Assembly (NCBI GenBank): GCA_016935435.1
Contig: JAFGQZ010000023.1
Span: 18,113 to 82,112, forward strand
DNA length: 64,000 bases
Source of the DNA: Bacteroidales bacterium
Lineage (GTDB): Bacteria > Bacteroidota > Bacteroidia > Bacteroidales > UBA10428
Direction of reading: 5' to 3'
Part shown: piece after piece, positions 52,948 to 60,665 of the stretch
Position numbering within the stretch: the first letter of the stretch is position 1
How the letters are laid out: every line of letters begins with the position of its first letter
Made by a program: the position numbers and the translations under genes
Notes under the pieces: generated by a model
What the model saw: only the letters and a program-made list of their open reading frames with translations
Database searches by the model: none
Told to the model about the DNA's origin: nothing

Positions 52948-53649
52948 ATGAAAAACAAATATTCTATTCTAAAACAATTGGTTGAGTTGTTGGAAGTTTT
53001 CGAGGAAGAGAAGCCCCTTAAAAACGACCTGGCGGGTTTTGTTGAATGGGTGGCAGTGCATATTAAGGAAGCACCAGAAGCTGATAAAACCATTGTTTCA
53101 AAGAAAATTTTCCCCGACAACAGTCAGCCCTTTCCCTATATCGGAAAGCTGAACGAAAAAGGCCGTTATCTCGAAAGTATCGCACGTATTGCCCGCCTTC
53201 ACGAATTTTATACCCGTAAATATTTAAGCGACCTGCCAATTAACAGCCGCATCGAATACTTGTTCCTTTCAACCATTGAAATGCTAGGCAAAGCACGAAA
53301 AACCGATTTGATAAACATACACTTTATTGAGTACACCACATGCATGGATACTATAAGGCGGTTGGTAAACACCGGTTTACTGGAAGAAATGGCCGACGAA
53401 AACGACCGGCGAGCAAAAAAACTTGAGCTAACCACAAAAGGCAGAGAAGTATTAAAGTTGGCCAACAGTAAAATAAACGACGAACGTAACATGTTCCTTG
53501 CCTGTTTTAGTCCGAACAAATGGAAGAAAACCCTTGCTGTGCTAGAAGAAATCAATGAATTTCACAACGAAATTTACCTGGCCCATAACGATAAACCGGC
53601 AGCAGAACTTTCAAACCTAATCGATTCTCTTAAGCATTTATACAAGTAA
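52948..53649 (+). CDS. MarR-like winged-helix protein, unknown role
   Basis: 233 residues, no signal peptide. The first 80 residues are a helical, acidic region (KQLVELLEVFEEEKPLKNDL). A winged-helix domain follows (about 105-185; SRIEYLFLSTIEMLG, KTDLINIHFIEYTTCMDTIRRLVNTGLLEEM, RRAKKLELTTKGREVLK), matching the MarR pattern in which a wing follows the recognition helix. The last 45 residues are helical. It probably binds DNA as a dimer; the target is unknown. It lies between the Gre-like pair (divergent) and the toxin-antitoxin genes. Confidence 0.7.
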   Translation: MKNKYSILKQLVELLEVFEEEKPLKNDLAGFVEWVAVHIKEAPEADKTIVSKKIFPDNSQPFPYIGKLNEKGRYLESIARIARLHEFYTRKYLSDLPINSRIEYLFLSTIEMLGKARKTDLINIHFIEYTTCMDTIRRLVNTGLLEEMADENDRRAKKLELTTKGREVLKLANSKINDERNMFLACFSPNKWKKTLAVLEEINEFHNEIYLAHNDKPAAELSNLIDSLKHLYK

Positions 53650-53697
53650 TATTCTGAGGAAAAACACCAGTTGTAAGCAATTTGTGATTCCCAGTAC

Positions 53698-53726
53698 TTT
53701 GAATTAAAATGAATTAACTAATTTTG
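53698..53726 (+). promoter_or_regulatory. Bacteroidota promoter of the MNT/HepT operon
   Basis: TTTG (53698-53701), a 17-base spacer and TAATTTTG (53719-53726) match the -33/-7 consensus. The start codon follows 14 bases later. Confidence 0.7.
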
Positions 53727-53739
53727 TAAAAAAGATAAT

Positions 53740-54042
53740 ATGGATAGGGTTTTAATAAATAAAATATCAAAGTATTTTACAAATCAACCAATTGATAAAG
53801 CTTGGTTATTTGGATCCTATGCTCGATCAGAGGAAAACAATGAAAGTGATATAGATATTCTGGTCAATTTTGTGCCAGATACAAAAGTCACCCTATTTAA
53901 ATATGTCCATATTGTAAATGATTTACAAGCTTTAACAGGGAAAAGGGTAGATTTGGTTGAAGATGGCCAATTAAAACAGTTCGCTATAAGTAGTTCAAAT
54001 AATGATAAAGTTTTAATCTATGAGAGAAAAGCCAAAGGATAA
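53740..54042 (+). CDS. mntA: MNT-type nucleotidyltransferase antitoxin (MntA)
   Basis: 100 residues. The minimal nucleotidyltransferase motif is complete: Gly25-Ser26, ten residues, then Asp37-x-Asp39 (FGSYARSEENNESDIDIL), with a later acidic residue in RVDLVED. In MNT-HepT modules this protein transfers AMP to Tyr of HepT and thereby blocks its toxicity. It overlaps hepT by 23 bases, the normal arrangement. The DNA here is visibly richer in A+T than the flanking genes, which suggests horizontal acquisition. Confidence 0.92.
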   Translation: MDRVLINKISKYFTNQPIDKAWLFGSYARSEENNESDIDILVNFVPDTKVTLFKYVHIVNDLQALTGKRVDLVEDGQLKQFAISSSNNDKVLIYERKAKG

Positions 54043-54358
54043 TGAAAGGCTGCTTCATATGATTGAAGCTATTGATAATATTTTTGAATTTATTGAAGGA
54101 AAGTCATTTGAGATTTATAAGAATGATAAAATCCTAAGGTTTGCAATAATTAAAAATCTTGAAATTATTGGTGAAGCTGCCTATCTTTTAACAAAGGAAT
54201 TTAAAAATAGTCATAATTCAGTTGAATGGAACGATATAATTGGCATGAGACATATTCTAGTTCATGGCTATTACCAAATAAAAGATGAGATAGTTTGGGC
54301 TACAATTGAAACGGAATTAGACCCTCTAAAAACAGAAATTCTTAAATTTTTATCTTAA
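54020..54358 (+). CDS. hepT: HepT-type ribonuclease toxin (HEPN domain)
   Basis: 112 residues, the usual length of HepT/DUF86 proteins. The HEPN catalytic motif R-x4-H-x-Y is present as Arg77, His82, Tyr84 (MRHILVHGYY). This motif is the RNase site and the Tyr is the residue AMPylated by the partner MNT. It overlaps the upstream antitoxin gene by 23 bases, and both are AT-rich. The toxin likely cleaves tRNA or other RNA when the antitoxin is lost; this role is known for the family, not shown here. Confidence 0.92.
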   Translation: MREKPKDNERLLHMIEAIDNIFEFIEGKSFEIYKNDKILRFAIIKNLEIIGEAAYLLTKEFKNSHNSVEWNDIIGMRHILVHGYYQIKDEIVWATIETELDPLKTEILKFLS

Positions 54359-54360
54359 TA

Positions 54361-54507
54361 AACTGCTTACAACACAATAGCGGGCATGCGGGTTACAGAG
54401 GGTTGCGGGCGTTTGTGGCTCGTAAACAAATGTAGCTGTAAACTGATAGGTTATCGCCCCTTACTCCGCGCACGTCTCGCTATCGTGAAACCGTTATGCA
54501 CAAGTGG
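54361..54507 (+). repeat. Left palindromic (attC-like) element before the UvrA2 gene
   Basis: A 147-base GC-rich stretch begins three bases after hepT and ends just before the UvrA2 gene. It begins ACTGCTTACAACACAATAGCG and ends CGCTATCGTGAAACCGTTATG followed by CACAAGTGG, shown here in parts. The word AATAGCG near the start and CGCTATC near the end pair. TTATGCACAAGTGG (54494-54507) is mirrored, with one mismatch, at 56801-56814. I see no coding frame in it. Confidence 0.55.
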
Positions 54508-54536
54508 AGAAAAACAAGCGTCGAAATCTAATAATT

Positions 54537-56792
54537 ATGGAAAAGAACCCTATAATAATACAAAATGCACATACAAACAATTTAAAAAATATCTCGATTG
54601 AAATTCCCAAGAATAAATTAGTTGTATTTACAGGGGTTTCAGGCTCAGGGAAATCATCTTTGTTATTTGACACAATATATACAGAGGCACAACGACAGTT
54701 GATTGAAACATTCTCTACCTTCGCTCGTACCCGTATGCCCAAGCTGTCCAGACCTGACGTGGATGATATATTTAATCTTTCGACAGCGATGGTCATTGAC
54801 CAGAAAAGAATGGGCAATAATTTGCGCAGCACGGTGGGAACTGCAACTGAAATCAGCACCTATCTCAGACTGCTTTATTCGCGGGTTGGAAAACCTTTTA
54901 TCGGCCCCTCATTTTATTTCTCCTTTAATCATCCCGAAGGCATGTGCCCACATTGCAAAGGCCTCGGAAAACAAATTAAAATTGATTTAAATCTTTTTCT
55001 CGATAAAGAAAAATCTCTGATTGACGGGGCTATTACCCACCCACATTATAAAGTGGGCGGATTTTTATGGAAAGAACTTATTTCGGCTGAACTATTTGAC
55101 AATCATAAAAAGCTAAAAGATTTTCCGGATGATGAGCTACATAAATTATTATACTCAGAACCTTTTCCTATAAAAGATGCTAAACAAAAGTTGACTTATA
55201 ATCGAAAATATGAAGGAATAGTTAGAAAACTCGAAAATGCAGTATCCGGAAGGGCTGATAACGAAATGGACGAAGATGATAAAAATTCATATTCACGCTA
55301 TTTTATTTATTCCATCTGCGACAAATGTAATGGGACAAGAATAAATGAAAGGGCTGAGTCGGTGAAAATCAATGATGTTTCAATCGGGCAACTGTGCCAA
55401 ATGGAACTCACAGATGTGTTAACATTTCTTGAAAACATCAACGACGATTTTGCTACCCCTGTATTACGAAAAGCCCGTTTAGTGTTAGAACAGTTAATAG
55501 AAATAGGTGTTGGCTATTTATCATTGGATAGGCCTGTATCAACGCTTTCGGGCGGAGAGTCCCAAAGAGTTAAAATGGCACGACAGTTAGATTGTAACCT
55601 TGTTGATTTGTTGTATGTACTTGATGAACCTTCAATAGGGTTACACCCCCGCGATACACAAAAACTGCTTGCCATACTCAACCAACTTAAAAATATGGGG
55701 AACAGCATTTTTGTGGTTGAGCATGACCCCGATATAATCAAAGCGGCAGAATGGATTGTTGATATTGGGCCCAAAGCAGGATCATTGGGTGGTGAGGTGG
55801 TTTACAATGGTGAGTTCCGGGATTTTAAAAACGCTCAAAGTATTACGAGCAAATATCTATTCAATTTATCAAAACCTCAATATTCCAGAAAACAAGCACA
55901 CGACTTTTATACGATCAGCAATGCCAATGTCAATAACTTAAAAAATATTAAAGTAAAAATCCCCAAAGGATTATTAACCTGTATTACCGGAGTTGCAGGA
56001 AGCGGTAAAAGCAGCCTGATTTACGATTGTTTTGCCAGGCAACATCCCGAAGCTGTTGTTATTGACCAATCGTCGATAGGTCGGTCATCGAGAGCAAATT
56101 CAATGACCTATATCGGGGCATTTGATCTTATCCGAAAAGAATTTGCCAAACACACCAGTTCCGATGCTTCACTGTTTAGTTTTAACTCGAAGGGAGCTTG
56201 TCCTAAATGCAATGGTCAGGGCACACTGTCATTTGAAATGTTCTTTCTCGATTCTGTTAAAACAATTTGCGATGAATGCGAGGGAAAACGGTATCATTCC
56301 GAAATATTGGAATTGAAATATAAAGAGAAAAATATAGCGGATGTATTGGACATGACCGTACTGCAAGCCCTTGATTTCTTTGAAGAGAAAAAACTGTTAA
56401 AGATGTTGAAAACCCTTGAGGATGTGGGGCTGGGATATTTAAAACTGGGCCAGTCGACAAGTACTTTATCGGGAGGCGAATCACAAAGGTTGAAAATTGC
56501 ATCTGAACTGCATAAAGTAAGCAATATCTATGTTATGGACGAACCGACAACCGGTCTGCATTTGTCAGATATTGATAATTTCTATAGAATTATTAAATCA
56601 TTGGTAGATAACAATAATACAGTGGTGGTAATAGAGCATAATCTGGACATTATTAAATATGCCGACTGGGTGATAGACTTGGGGCCGGAAGGCGGTAAAA
56701 ACGGTGGAGAGGTATTATTTGAGGGTGTTCCGGAAAATTTAGTAAACTGTGAAAAGTCATTCACCGGAAAATGTTTAAAAGAAGTAATTTAA
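54537..56792 (+). CDS. UvrA2-type ATPase (UvrA-like, drug- or DNA-damage-resistance)
   Basis: 751 residues from the ATG at 54537; a GTG 33 bases upstream lies inside the palindromic element and is unlikely. There are two ABC modules: Walker A GVSGSGKSS (about residue 30) and GVAGSGKSS (about 485), signatures LSGGESQRVKMA and LSGGESQRLKIA, Walker B LYVLDEPSIGLH and IYVMDEPTTGLH. Zinc-type CxxC pairs are CPHCKG, CDKCNG, CPKCNG and CDECEG. It is about 190 residues shorter than standard UvrA and appears to lack the UvrB-binding insertion, as in UvrA2/DrrC-type proteins that give drug resistance. Both ends are flanked by related palindromic elements. Confidence 0.88.
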   Translation: MEKNPIIIQNAHTNNLKNISIEIPKNKLVVFTGVSGSGKSSLLFDTIYTEAQRQLIETFSTFARTRMPKLSRPDVDDIFNLSTAMVIDQKRMGNNLRSTVGTATEISTYLRLLYSRVGKPFIGPSFYFSFNHPEGMCPHCKGLGKQIKIDLNLFLDKEKSLIDGAITHPHYKVGGFLWKELISAELFDNHKKLKDFPDDELHKLLYSEPFPIKDAKQKLTYNRKYEGIVRKLENAVSGRADNEMDEDDKNSYSRYFIYSICDKCNGTRINERAESVKINDVSIGQLCQMELTDVLTFLENINDDFATPVLRKARLVLEQLIEIGVGYLSLDRPVSTLSGGESQRVKMARQLDCNLVDLLYVLDEPSIGLHPRDTQKLLAILNQLKNMGNSIFVVEHDPDIIKAAEWIVDIGPKAGSLGGEVVYNGEFRDFKNAQSITSKYLFNLSKPQYSRKQAHDFYTISNANVNNLKNIKVKIPKGLLTCITGVAGSGKSSLIYDCFARQHPEAVVIDQSSIGRSSRANSMTYIGAFDLIRKEFAKHTSSDASLFSFNSKGACPKCNGQGTLSFEMFFLDSVKTICDECEGKRYHSEILELKYKEKNIADVLDMTVLQALDFFEEKKLLKMLKTLEDVGLGYLKLGQSTSTLSGGESQRLKIASELHKVSNIYVMDEPTTGLHLSDIDNFYRIIKSLVDNNNTVVVIEHNLDIIKYADWVIDLGPEGGKNGGEVLFEGVPENLVNCEKSFTGKCLKEVI

Positions 56793-56800
56793 GGATAAAA

Positions 56801-56874
56801 CCACCTGTGCATAATAGCGTATTTAAACAATGTCGGGTGCTTATTTTTGCGTTTTCCCTATCCCGTTAACACGG
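56801..56874. repeat. Right palindromic (attC-like) element after the UvrA2 gene
   Basis: CCACCTGTGCATAA (56801-56814) is the inverted copy of the end of the left element, and AATAGCG follows, as at the start of the left element. The stretch CTATC-CCGTTAACAC near 56859-56871 resembles CTATC-CCGTTATGCAC at the end of the left element. The remaining bases to 56968 contain nothing else I can support. Confidence 0.5.
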
Positions 56875-56968
56875 TGTAAACTAATATGTTGGCACTCCGC
56901 CCAACCCCCTCTGCTCATGTCAGCAAACAGTTACAGTCTGTTACATTCCTGTATCTTTATGTGCCCGG

Positions 56969-58171
56969 TTAGAGTTTTTCCGCGAATTTCTTTCCGAAAT
57001 TGACCATCGTTTGTTCTTTTTCGTTCCCCGGGGCAAATTTTTCGCGTGCACCTTCAACAACAACATCGAGGCCAAGTGCTTTCAGGTTCGATTCTATAAG
57101 CCCTACTGCTTCGCCACTCCATCCGTATGAGCCAAAAGCCGCAGCTTTTTTATTGCGGTCGCGCAGGGGCGATATTAATGCAAACAGGCGATAAACCGGC
57201 AACAGCGTATTTTTGTTAATAGTAGGCGACCCTACAATAAGTGCATTGCTGGCAACAAGCTTCGATTCGAGATCGCCCAATAAAATGTTTTCAATGTCGA
57301 GCAGCTCAACATTACAGTCCTTTACGGATTTAATGCCTTTGGCAATATCGGAGGCCATTTGTTGGGTGTAACCGTAGGCCGAAACATAGGTAATAAGTAC
57401 GTTGGTGTTTGAATTACAGGTTTGTTCGATATATCTGGCAGAAAGTTCTCCCGACTTATCGACAATTTGCTTCCACCCCGAACGGAGTATAGGCCCATGC
57501 CCCGGGCATATCATATCAATGTTAAGTGGAATGATTTTTTCAATGGCCTTTAGCATAAAGCTGCTAAAGGGCTTTAGTATTACGTCGAAATAATACTCAA
57601 AAGCTTCGTTGTACTTTGTGGCATCCACCAAATCGTCGTACATTTTCTCATCGCTGTAATGTGCGCCGAAGGAGTCGCATGTAAACAACAGTTTATCTTC
57701 GGCCAGGTATGTATAGATGGTGTCGGGCCAGTGAAGGTTAGGGGCATTGATAACTTGAAGGGTTTTATTGCCAAGCGAAATCGTGTCGCCATCTTTTACA
57801 GCACACGAACTAAAAGGCCTGTTCATGATTTCGCCCAGGTAAGCAAGGGCAATTTTGCTTCCATATACAGTGGCATTTGGCGCCAGTTCGAGCAGGGCAG
57901 CAACATTTCCCGAGTGGTCGGGTTCAGTATGGTTAACCACAATCACTTCTATTTCGGCGGGGTTTACAAGCGAACGTATTTTTTCGAGATATTCATCGCG
58001 AAAGCCAGCCTTTACGGTATCGATAATGGTTTTTTTCTGTGCGTCGATAAAGTAACTGTTATACGTAGTGCCATATTTGGTTTCCATTACTATATCGAAG
58101 GTTTCCAGTTCTTTGTCGAGAACCCCAACCCAGTATATCCCTTTTTTTATTTCTATTGCATTAGTGCCCAT
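56969..58171 (-). CDS. FprA-family A-type flavodiiron protein
   Basis: 400 residues. The metallo-beta-lactamase-like half has the diiron ligands in HTEPDHSG (about residues 82-89), LHWPDTIY, CDSFGAHY and CPGHGPIL. The flavodoxin half (about 255-400) binds FMN (TYVSAYGYTQQMASDIAKG). Flavodiiron proteins reduce O2 to water or NO to N2O with electrons from rubredoxin, ferredoxin or F420. It has no rubredoxin domain or signal peptide, so it is a cytoplasmic A-type enzyme. It protects anaerobic metabolism from oxygen or nitrosative stress. A terminator separates it from the next gene upstream. Confidence 0.93.
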   Translation of the reverse strand: MGTNAIEIKKGIYWVGVLDKELETFDIVMETKYGTTYNSYFIDAQKKTIIDTVKAGFRDEYLEKIRSLVNPAEIEVIVVNHTEPDHSGNVAALLELAPNATVYGSKIALAYLGEIMNRPFSSCAVKDGDTISLGNKTLQVINAPNLHWPDTIYTYLAEDKLLFTCDSFGAHYSDEKMYDDLVDATKYNEAFEYYFDVILKPFSSFMLKAIEKIIPLNIDMICPGHGPILRSGWKQIVDKSGELSARYIEQTCNSNTNVLITYVSAYGYTQQMASDIAKGIKSVKDCNVELLDIENILLGDLESKLVASNALIVGSPTINKNTLLPVYRLFALISPLRDRNKKAAAFGSYGWSGEAVGLIESNLKALGLDVVVEGAREKFAPGNEKEQTMVNFGKKFAEKL

Positions 58172-58228
58172 ATATTTTCTGTGTTTTTATGTACCGGCAA
58201 ATTTAAAGAAATCTTTGAATGCTATATA

Positions 58229-58259
58229 ACAAAAAAAGCTGCCAATTTGTTGGCAGCTT
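58229..58259 (-). terminator. Rho-independent terminator upstream of the flavodiiron gene
   Basis: AGCTGCCAA (58237-58245) and TTGGCAGCT (58250-58258) form a nine-bp stem with a TTTG loop; on the minus strand it is followed by seven or eight T's. It ends the transcript of the Cys-rich small gene at 58284. Confidence 0.9.
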
Positions 58260-58283
58260 ATATTTCGAACAATAACCCGGGGG

Positions 58284-58547
58284 TTATTTGCCACACGAAC
58301 TTTTTTGTTCTTTGTTGCATGCTGGTTTAGCATCGGAACAGGCTTTCTTTTCTTCTGCCTTCTTTTCGGTGCATGCTGCATCTTTCGATTCTTTGTTTGC
58401 TGTTGCCGAATCCGATTTTTTAGTTTCTTTTTTTGGTTTGTCATCCAACTTTTCAACCGCAACATTGTTTGCAATAACAGCGTTAACAGCTGCGTATGAT
58501 GTTGCTACTGCAAAAACAAGCATGAGGGCAAAAATTAATTTTTTCAT
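58284..58547 (-). CDS. Small secreted Lys/Glu/Ala-rich protein with four cysteines
   Basis: 87 residues from the ATG at 58547 (MKKLIFALMLVFAVATSYAA); the in-frame ATG 12 codons upstream gives a poor signal. The mature part is low-complexity, with clusters of Lys, Glu, Ala and Asp, and four Cys: DAACTEK, KKACSDA, KPACNKE and SSCGK, spaced about ten residues apart. I do not recognise a family. Metal binding or a disulfide-linked surface role is possible. It has its own terminator. Composition this biased can make spurious frames, but the signal peptide supports a real gene. Confidence 0.6.
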   Translation of the reverse strand: MKKLIFALMLVFAVATSYAAVNAVIANNVAVEKLDDKPKKETKKSDSATANKESKDAACTEKKAEEKKACSDAKPACNKEQKSSCGK

Positions 58548-58634
58548 AGTATTCAATTTTAAGTTCGTAACAAAATTACCCAAAGCCCATACATGTAGCT
58601 GTTAACGACATGTTAACAGAAGTTAATAAAAACA

Positions 58635-58663
58635 TAATAGGCGCCCTTATGGTGCGCCTATTA
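58635..58663 (-). terminator. Hairpin after the DUF2147 gene
   Basis: TAATAGGCGC (58635-58644) and GCGCCTATTA (58654-58663) are a perfect ten-bp inverted repeat with a nine-base loop. On the minus strand ATGTTTTTATT follows, so it is a fair terminator for the 58682-59110 gene. Confidence 0.7.
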
Positions 58664-58681
58664 AGAATATAGAAAGTGTAA

Positions 58682-59110
58682 TTATTCGATTTTGGTAAAT
58701 TGGGTTTCGCGGCCCATAAATTTCATTCCCATTATGTAGCCTTTTAAGTGCAAGACATCGGTTTTGCCACCTTCGAACCACATATAGCAATCGTAAGTTT
58801 TTCCGTTGTCGGGGTCGTAAATAGTTCCGCCGCCCCATTGTTTTTTTGCAGCATCGTAAGTAAAATCTTTAATTATCATCAGTCCGACAATTGGGTCGTT
58901 TTGCTTTTTCGGATCGGGGTTGTTAATGTCTTTTTTGTCGGCATTTTGTGTCCACTCAATTTTTCCGTAATATTTGCCATTTGTAGCCTTGAAAATCCGT
59001 ATTTTCGATGTTTTCTCAACATTCTGCCACACAGCCTTTATGGCTTCTTCCTGAGAATATGCGGTTGCGGTTAAAAATAGAGATAATGCAATAAGGATGG
59101 TAGATCTCAT
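58682..59110 (-). CDS. DUF2147 secreted protein
   Basis: 142 residues with a signal peptide (ILIALSLFLTATAYSQ). The domain matches DUF2147: IKAVWQNVEKTSKIRIFK, then YYGKIEWTQ, DPIVGLMIIKDFTYD, WGGGTIYDPDNGKTYDCYMW and KGYIMGMKFMGRETQ, with the IYDPDNGKTY box typical of the family. These proteins are periplasmic beta-barrel-like (lipocalin-type) folds with no settled function. It lies 26 bases downstream of folA on the same strand, and a terminator follows, so it may be the last gene of the thyA-folA operon. Confidence 0.87.
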   Translation of the reverse strand: MRSTILIALSLFLTATAYSQEEAIKAVWQNVEKTSKIRIFKATNGKYYGKIEWTQNADKKDINNPDPKKQNDPIVGLMIIKDFTYDAAKKQWGGGTIYDPDNGKTYDCYMWFEGGKTDVLHLKGYIMGMKFMGRETQFTKIE

Positions 59111-59136
59111 AATTAAAAAAATTTAAGTTCAACGAA

Positions 59137-59631
59137 TTAGTTTCTTATAAAATTAAAATATTGGTAAGATAATCCATTGTTTTCGTCAGAAAAAATTTCG
59201 CTGGAACTTTCTATATGCCATTCAGTATCTTTAATTTCGGGGAAAAAAGTGTCGGCTTCGAAAGTATTATGAATGCGGGTAATGTACAATTTCGTGGCCA
59301 GGGGAAAGAACTGTTTATAAACCATGGCCCCTCCAATAACAAAACTTTCGGCATTTTCGGGACAGAGCGCTATGGCCTCATCAACCGAATTAACCGATAC
59401 TGCCCCATCGAAGGTTTCGCCCGGAATATTGGTGATTACAATATTTTGCCGGTTTGGGAGCGGCCTTTTTGGGAGCGAAAACCATGTGTTGCGGCCCATT
59501 ATTACTGTTTTTCCCGATGTTATCGATTTAAACCTTTTCAAGTCGCCCGGCAGATGTGCAAGCAAATTGTTGCGGTACCCTATTCCGTTGTCGGCAGCAA
59601 TGGCCACAATAATCGATAGTGTTTTGCCCAT
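59137..59631 (-). CDS. folA: Dihydrofolate reductase
   Basis: 164 residues, the normal bacterial length. Conserved parts are IVAIAADNGIGYRNNLLAHLPGDLKRF in overlapping pieces (catalytic region around the acidic residue in LPGD), GKTVIMGRNTWFSLPKRPLPNR (NADPH and trimethoprim region), FVIGGAMVYKQFFP and TRIHNTFEADTFFPEI. It reduces dihydrofolate with NADPH and supplies tetrahydrofolate for the thymidylate synthase encoded 21 bases upstream. Order thyA then folA on one strand is the classical pair. Confidence 0.96.
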   Translation of the reverse strand: MGKTLSIIVAIAADNGIGYRNNLLAHLPGDLKRFKSITSGKTVIMGRNTWFSLPKRPLPNRQNIVITNIPGETFDGAVSVNSVDEAIALCPENAESFVIGGAMVYKQFFPLATKLYITRIHNTFEADTFFPEIKDTEWHIESSSEIFSDENNGLSYQYFNFIRN

Positions 59632-59652
59632 TTTTTATTCTGTTTTGTTGTG

Positions 59653-60447
59653 TTAAACCGAAATATCGCCTTTAATATGAGGGTGTGCCACATAATTTTC
59701 AAGCTTGAAATCGTTATAGGTAAAATCGAAAATATTGGTTGTTTGAGGGTTTAATAACATTGTGGGGAGGGGGAGAGGTTCCCTTGTGAGCTGCAATTTT
59801 ACCTGTTCGATATGGTTGGTATATATATGGGCATCGCCCAGGGTATGAATAAATTCGTGAGGCCTAAGGTTTGTTGCCTGGGCCATCATCATGAGCAAAA
59901 GTGAATAGGAAGCAATATTGAAGGGCACACCCAGGAAAATATCGGCGCTGCGCTGGTAGAGCTGGAGCGATAGTTTCCCGTCGGCCACATAAAACTGGAA
60001 AAAGATATGGCAAGGCGGCAAGGCCATTTTATCAATATCGCCAACGTTCCATGCGCTTACAATATGGCGGCGCGACTCGGGGTTGTTTTTGATCGACTCA
60101 ACAACCTGTTTTACCTGGTCGATATGCCTGCCACCGTCGGCAGTCCATGATCGCCACTGAAAGCCATATACCGGCCCGAGGTTCCCGTTTTCATCGGCCC
60201 AGTCGTTCCATATTTTAACCCCGTTTTCCTGCAGATATTTAATATTGGTTTCGCCTTTCAGGAACCAAAGCAATTCGTGGATAATTGATTTAAGGTGAAG
60301 TTTTTTTGTGGTAAGCAAGGGAAAACCATTTTCGAGGTTAAACCTCATCTGGTAGCCAAAAGTGCCGATGGTGCCGGTTCCGGTCCGGTCGTTGCGGACT
60401 GTGCCTTTATCCAGCACGTGTTGCAATAAATCGAGATATTGTTTCAC
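59653..60447 (-). CDS. thyA: Thymidylate synthase
   Basis: 264 residues, the same length as E. coli ThyA. The nucleophile is Cys146 in [55 protein letters not shown] in overlapping pieces and the C-terminus DISV are all typical. It methylates dUMP with methylene-tetrahydrofolate, giving dTMP and dihydrofolate, which FolA recycles. It is the first gene of the thyA-folA(-DUF2147) unit. The long gap upstream (60448-60665) holds the promoter of the AI-2E gene on the plus strand and no other gene. Confidence 0.97.
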   Translation of the reverse strand: MKQYLDLLQHVLDKGTVRNDRTGTGTIGTFGYQMRFNLENGFPLLTTKKLHLKSIIHELLWFLKGETNIKYLQENGVKIWNDWADENGNLGPVYGFQWRSWTADGGRHIDQVKQVVESIKNNPESRRHIVSAWNVGDIDKMALPPCHIFFQFYVADGKLSLQLYQRSADIFLGVPFNIASYSLLLMMMAQATNLRPHEFIHTLGDAHIYTNHIEQVKLQLTREPLPLPTMLLNPQTTNIFDFTYNDFKLENYVAHPHIKGDISV

Positions 60448-60616
60448 ACGAATCTTATTTTAGTTAATTCATTGGTATATAGGAAAACATATAAAATTCC
60501 TATTTTCATTTTGCAGGCTTTCGTGCCCGGATGTTTCATCCTATAAAAACTTTAAAGTACAAAAATAGTTATGTGGCAGTGGCAAACCCTGTTTATTCTA
60601 AAATAATAATTAAGAT

Positions 60617-60648
60617 TTTGTTAACAGCCCGATAAACCATTATCTTCG
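60617..60648 (+). promoter_or_regulatory. Bacteroidota promoter of the AI-2E family gene
   Basis: TTTG (60617-60620), a 20-base spacer and TATCTTCG (60641-60648) match the consensus with one mismatch. The predicted start point is about ten bases before the ATG, so the leader is very short. Confidence 0.68.
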
Positions 60649-60665
60649 TTAGAAAAAACGAGCTT

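Noticed and set aside
54504..54536. GTG start extending the UvrA2 gene upstream
   Set aside because: The GTG lies inside the palindromic element, and the eleven added residues have no family similarity; ATG at 54537 leads directly into the conserved N-terminus.
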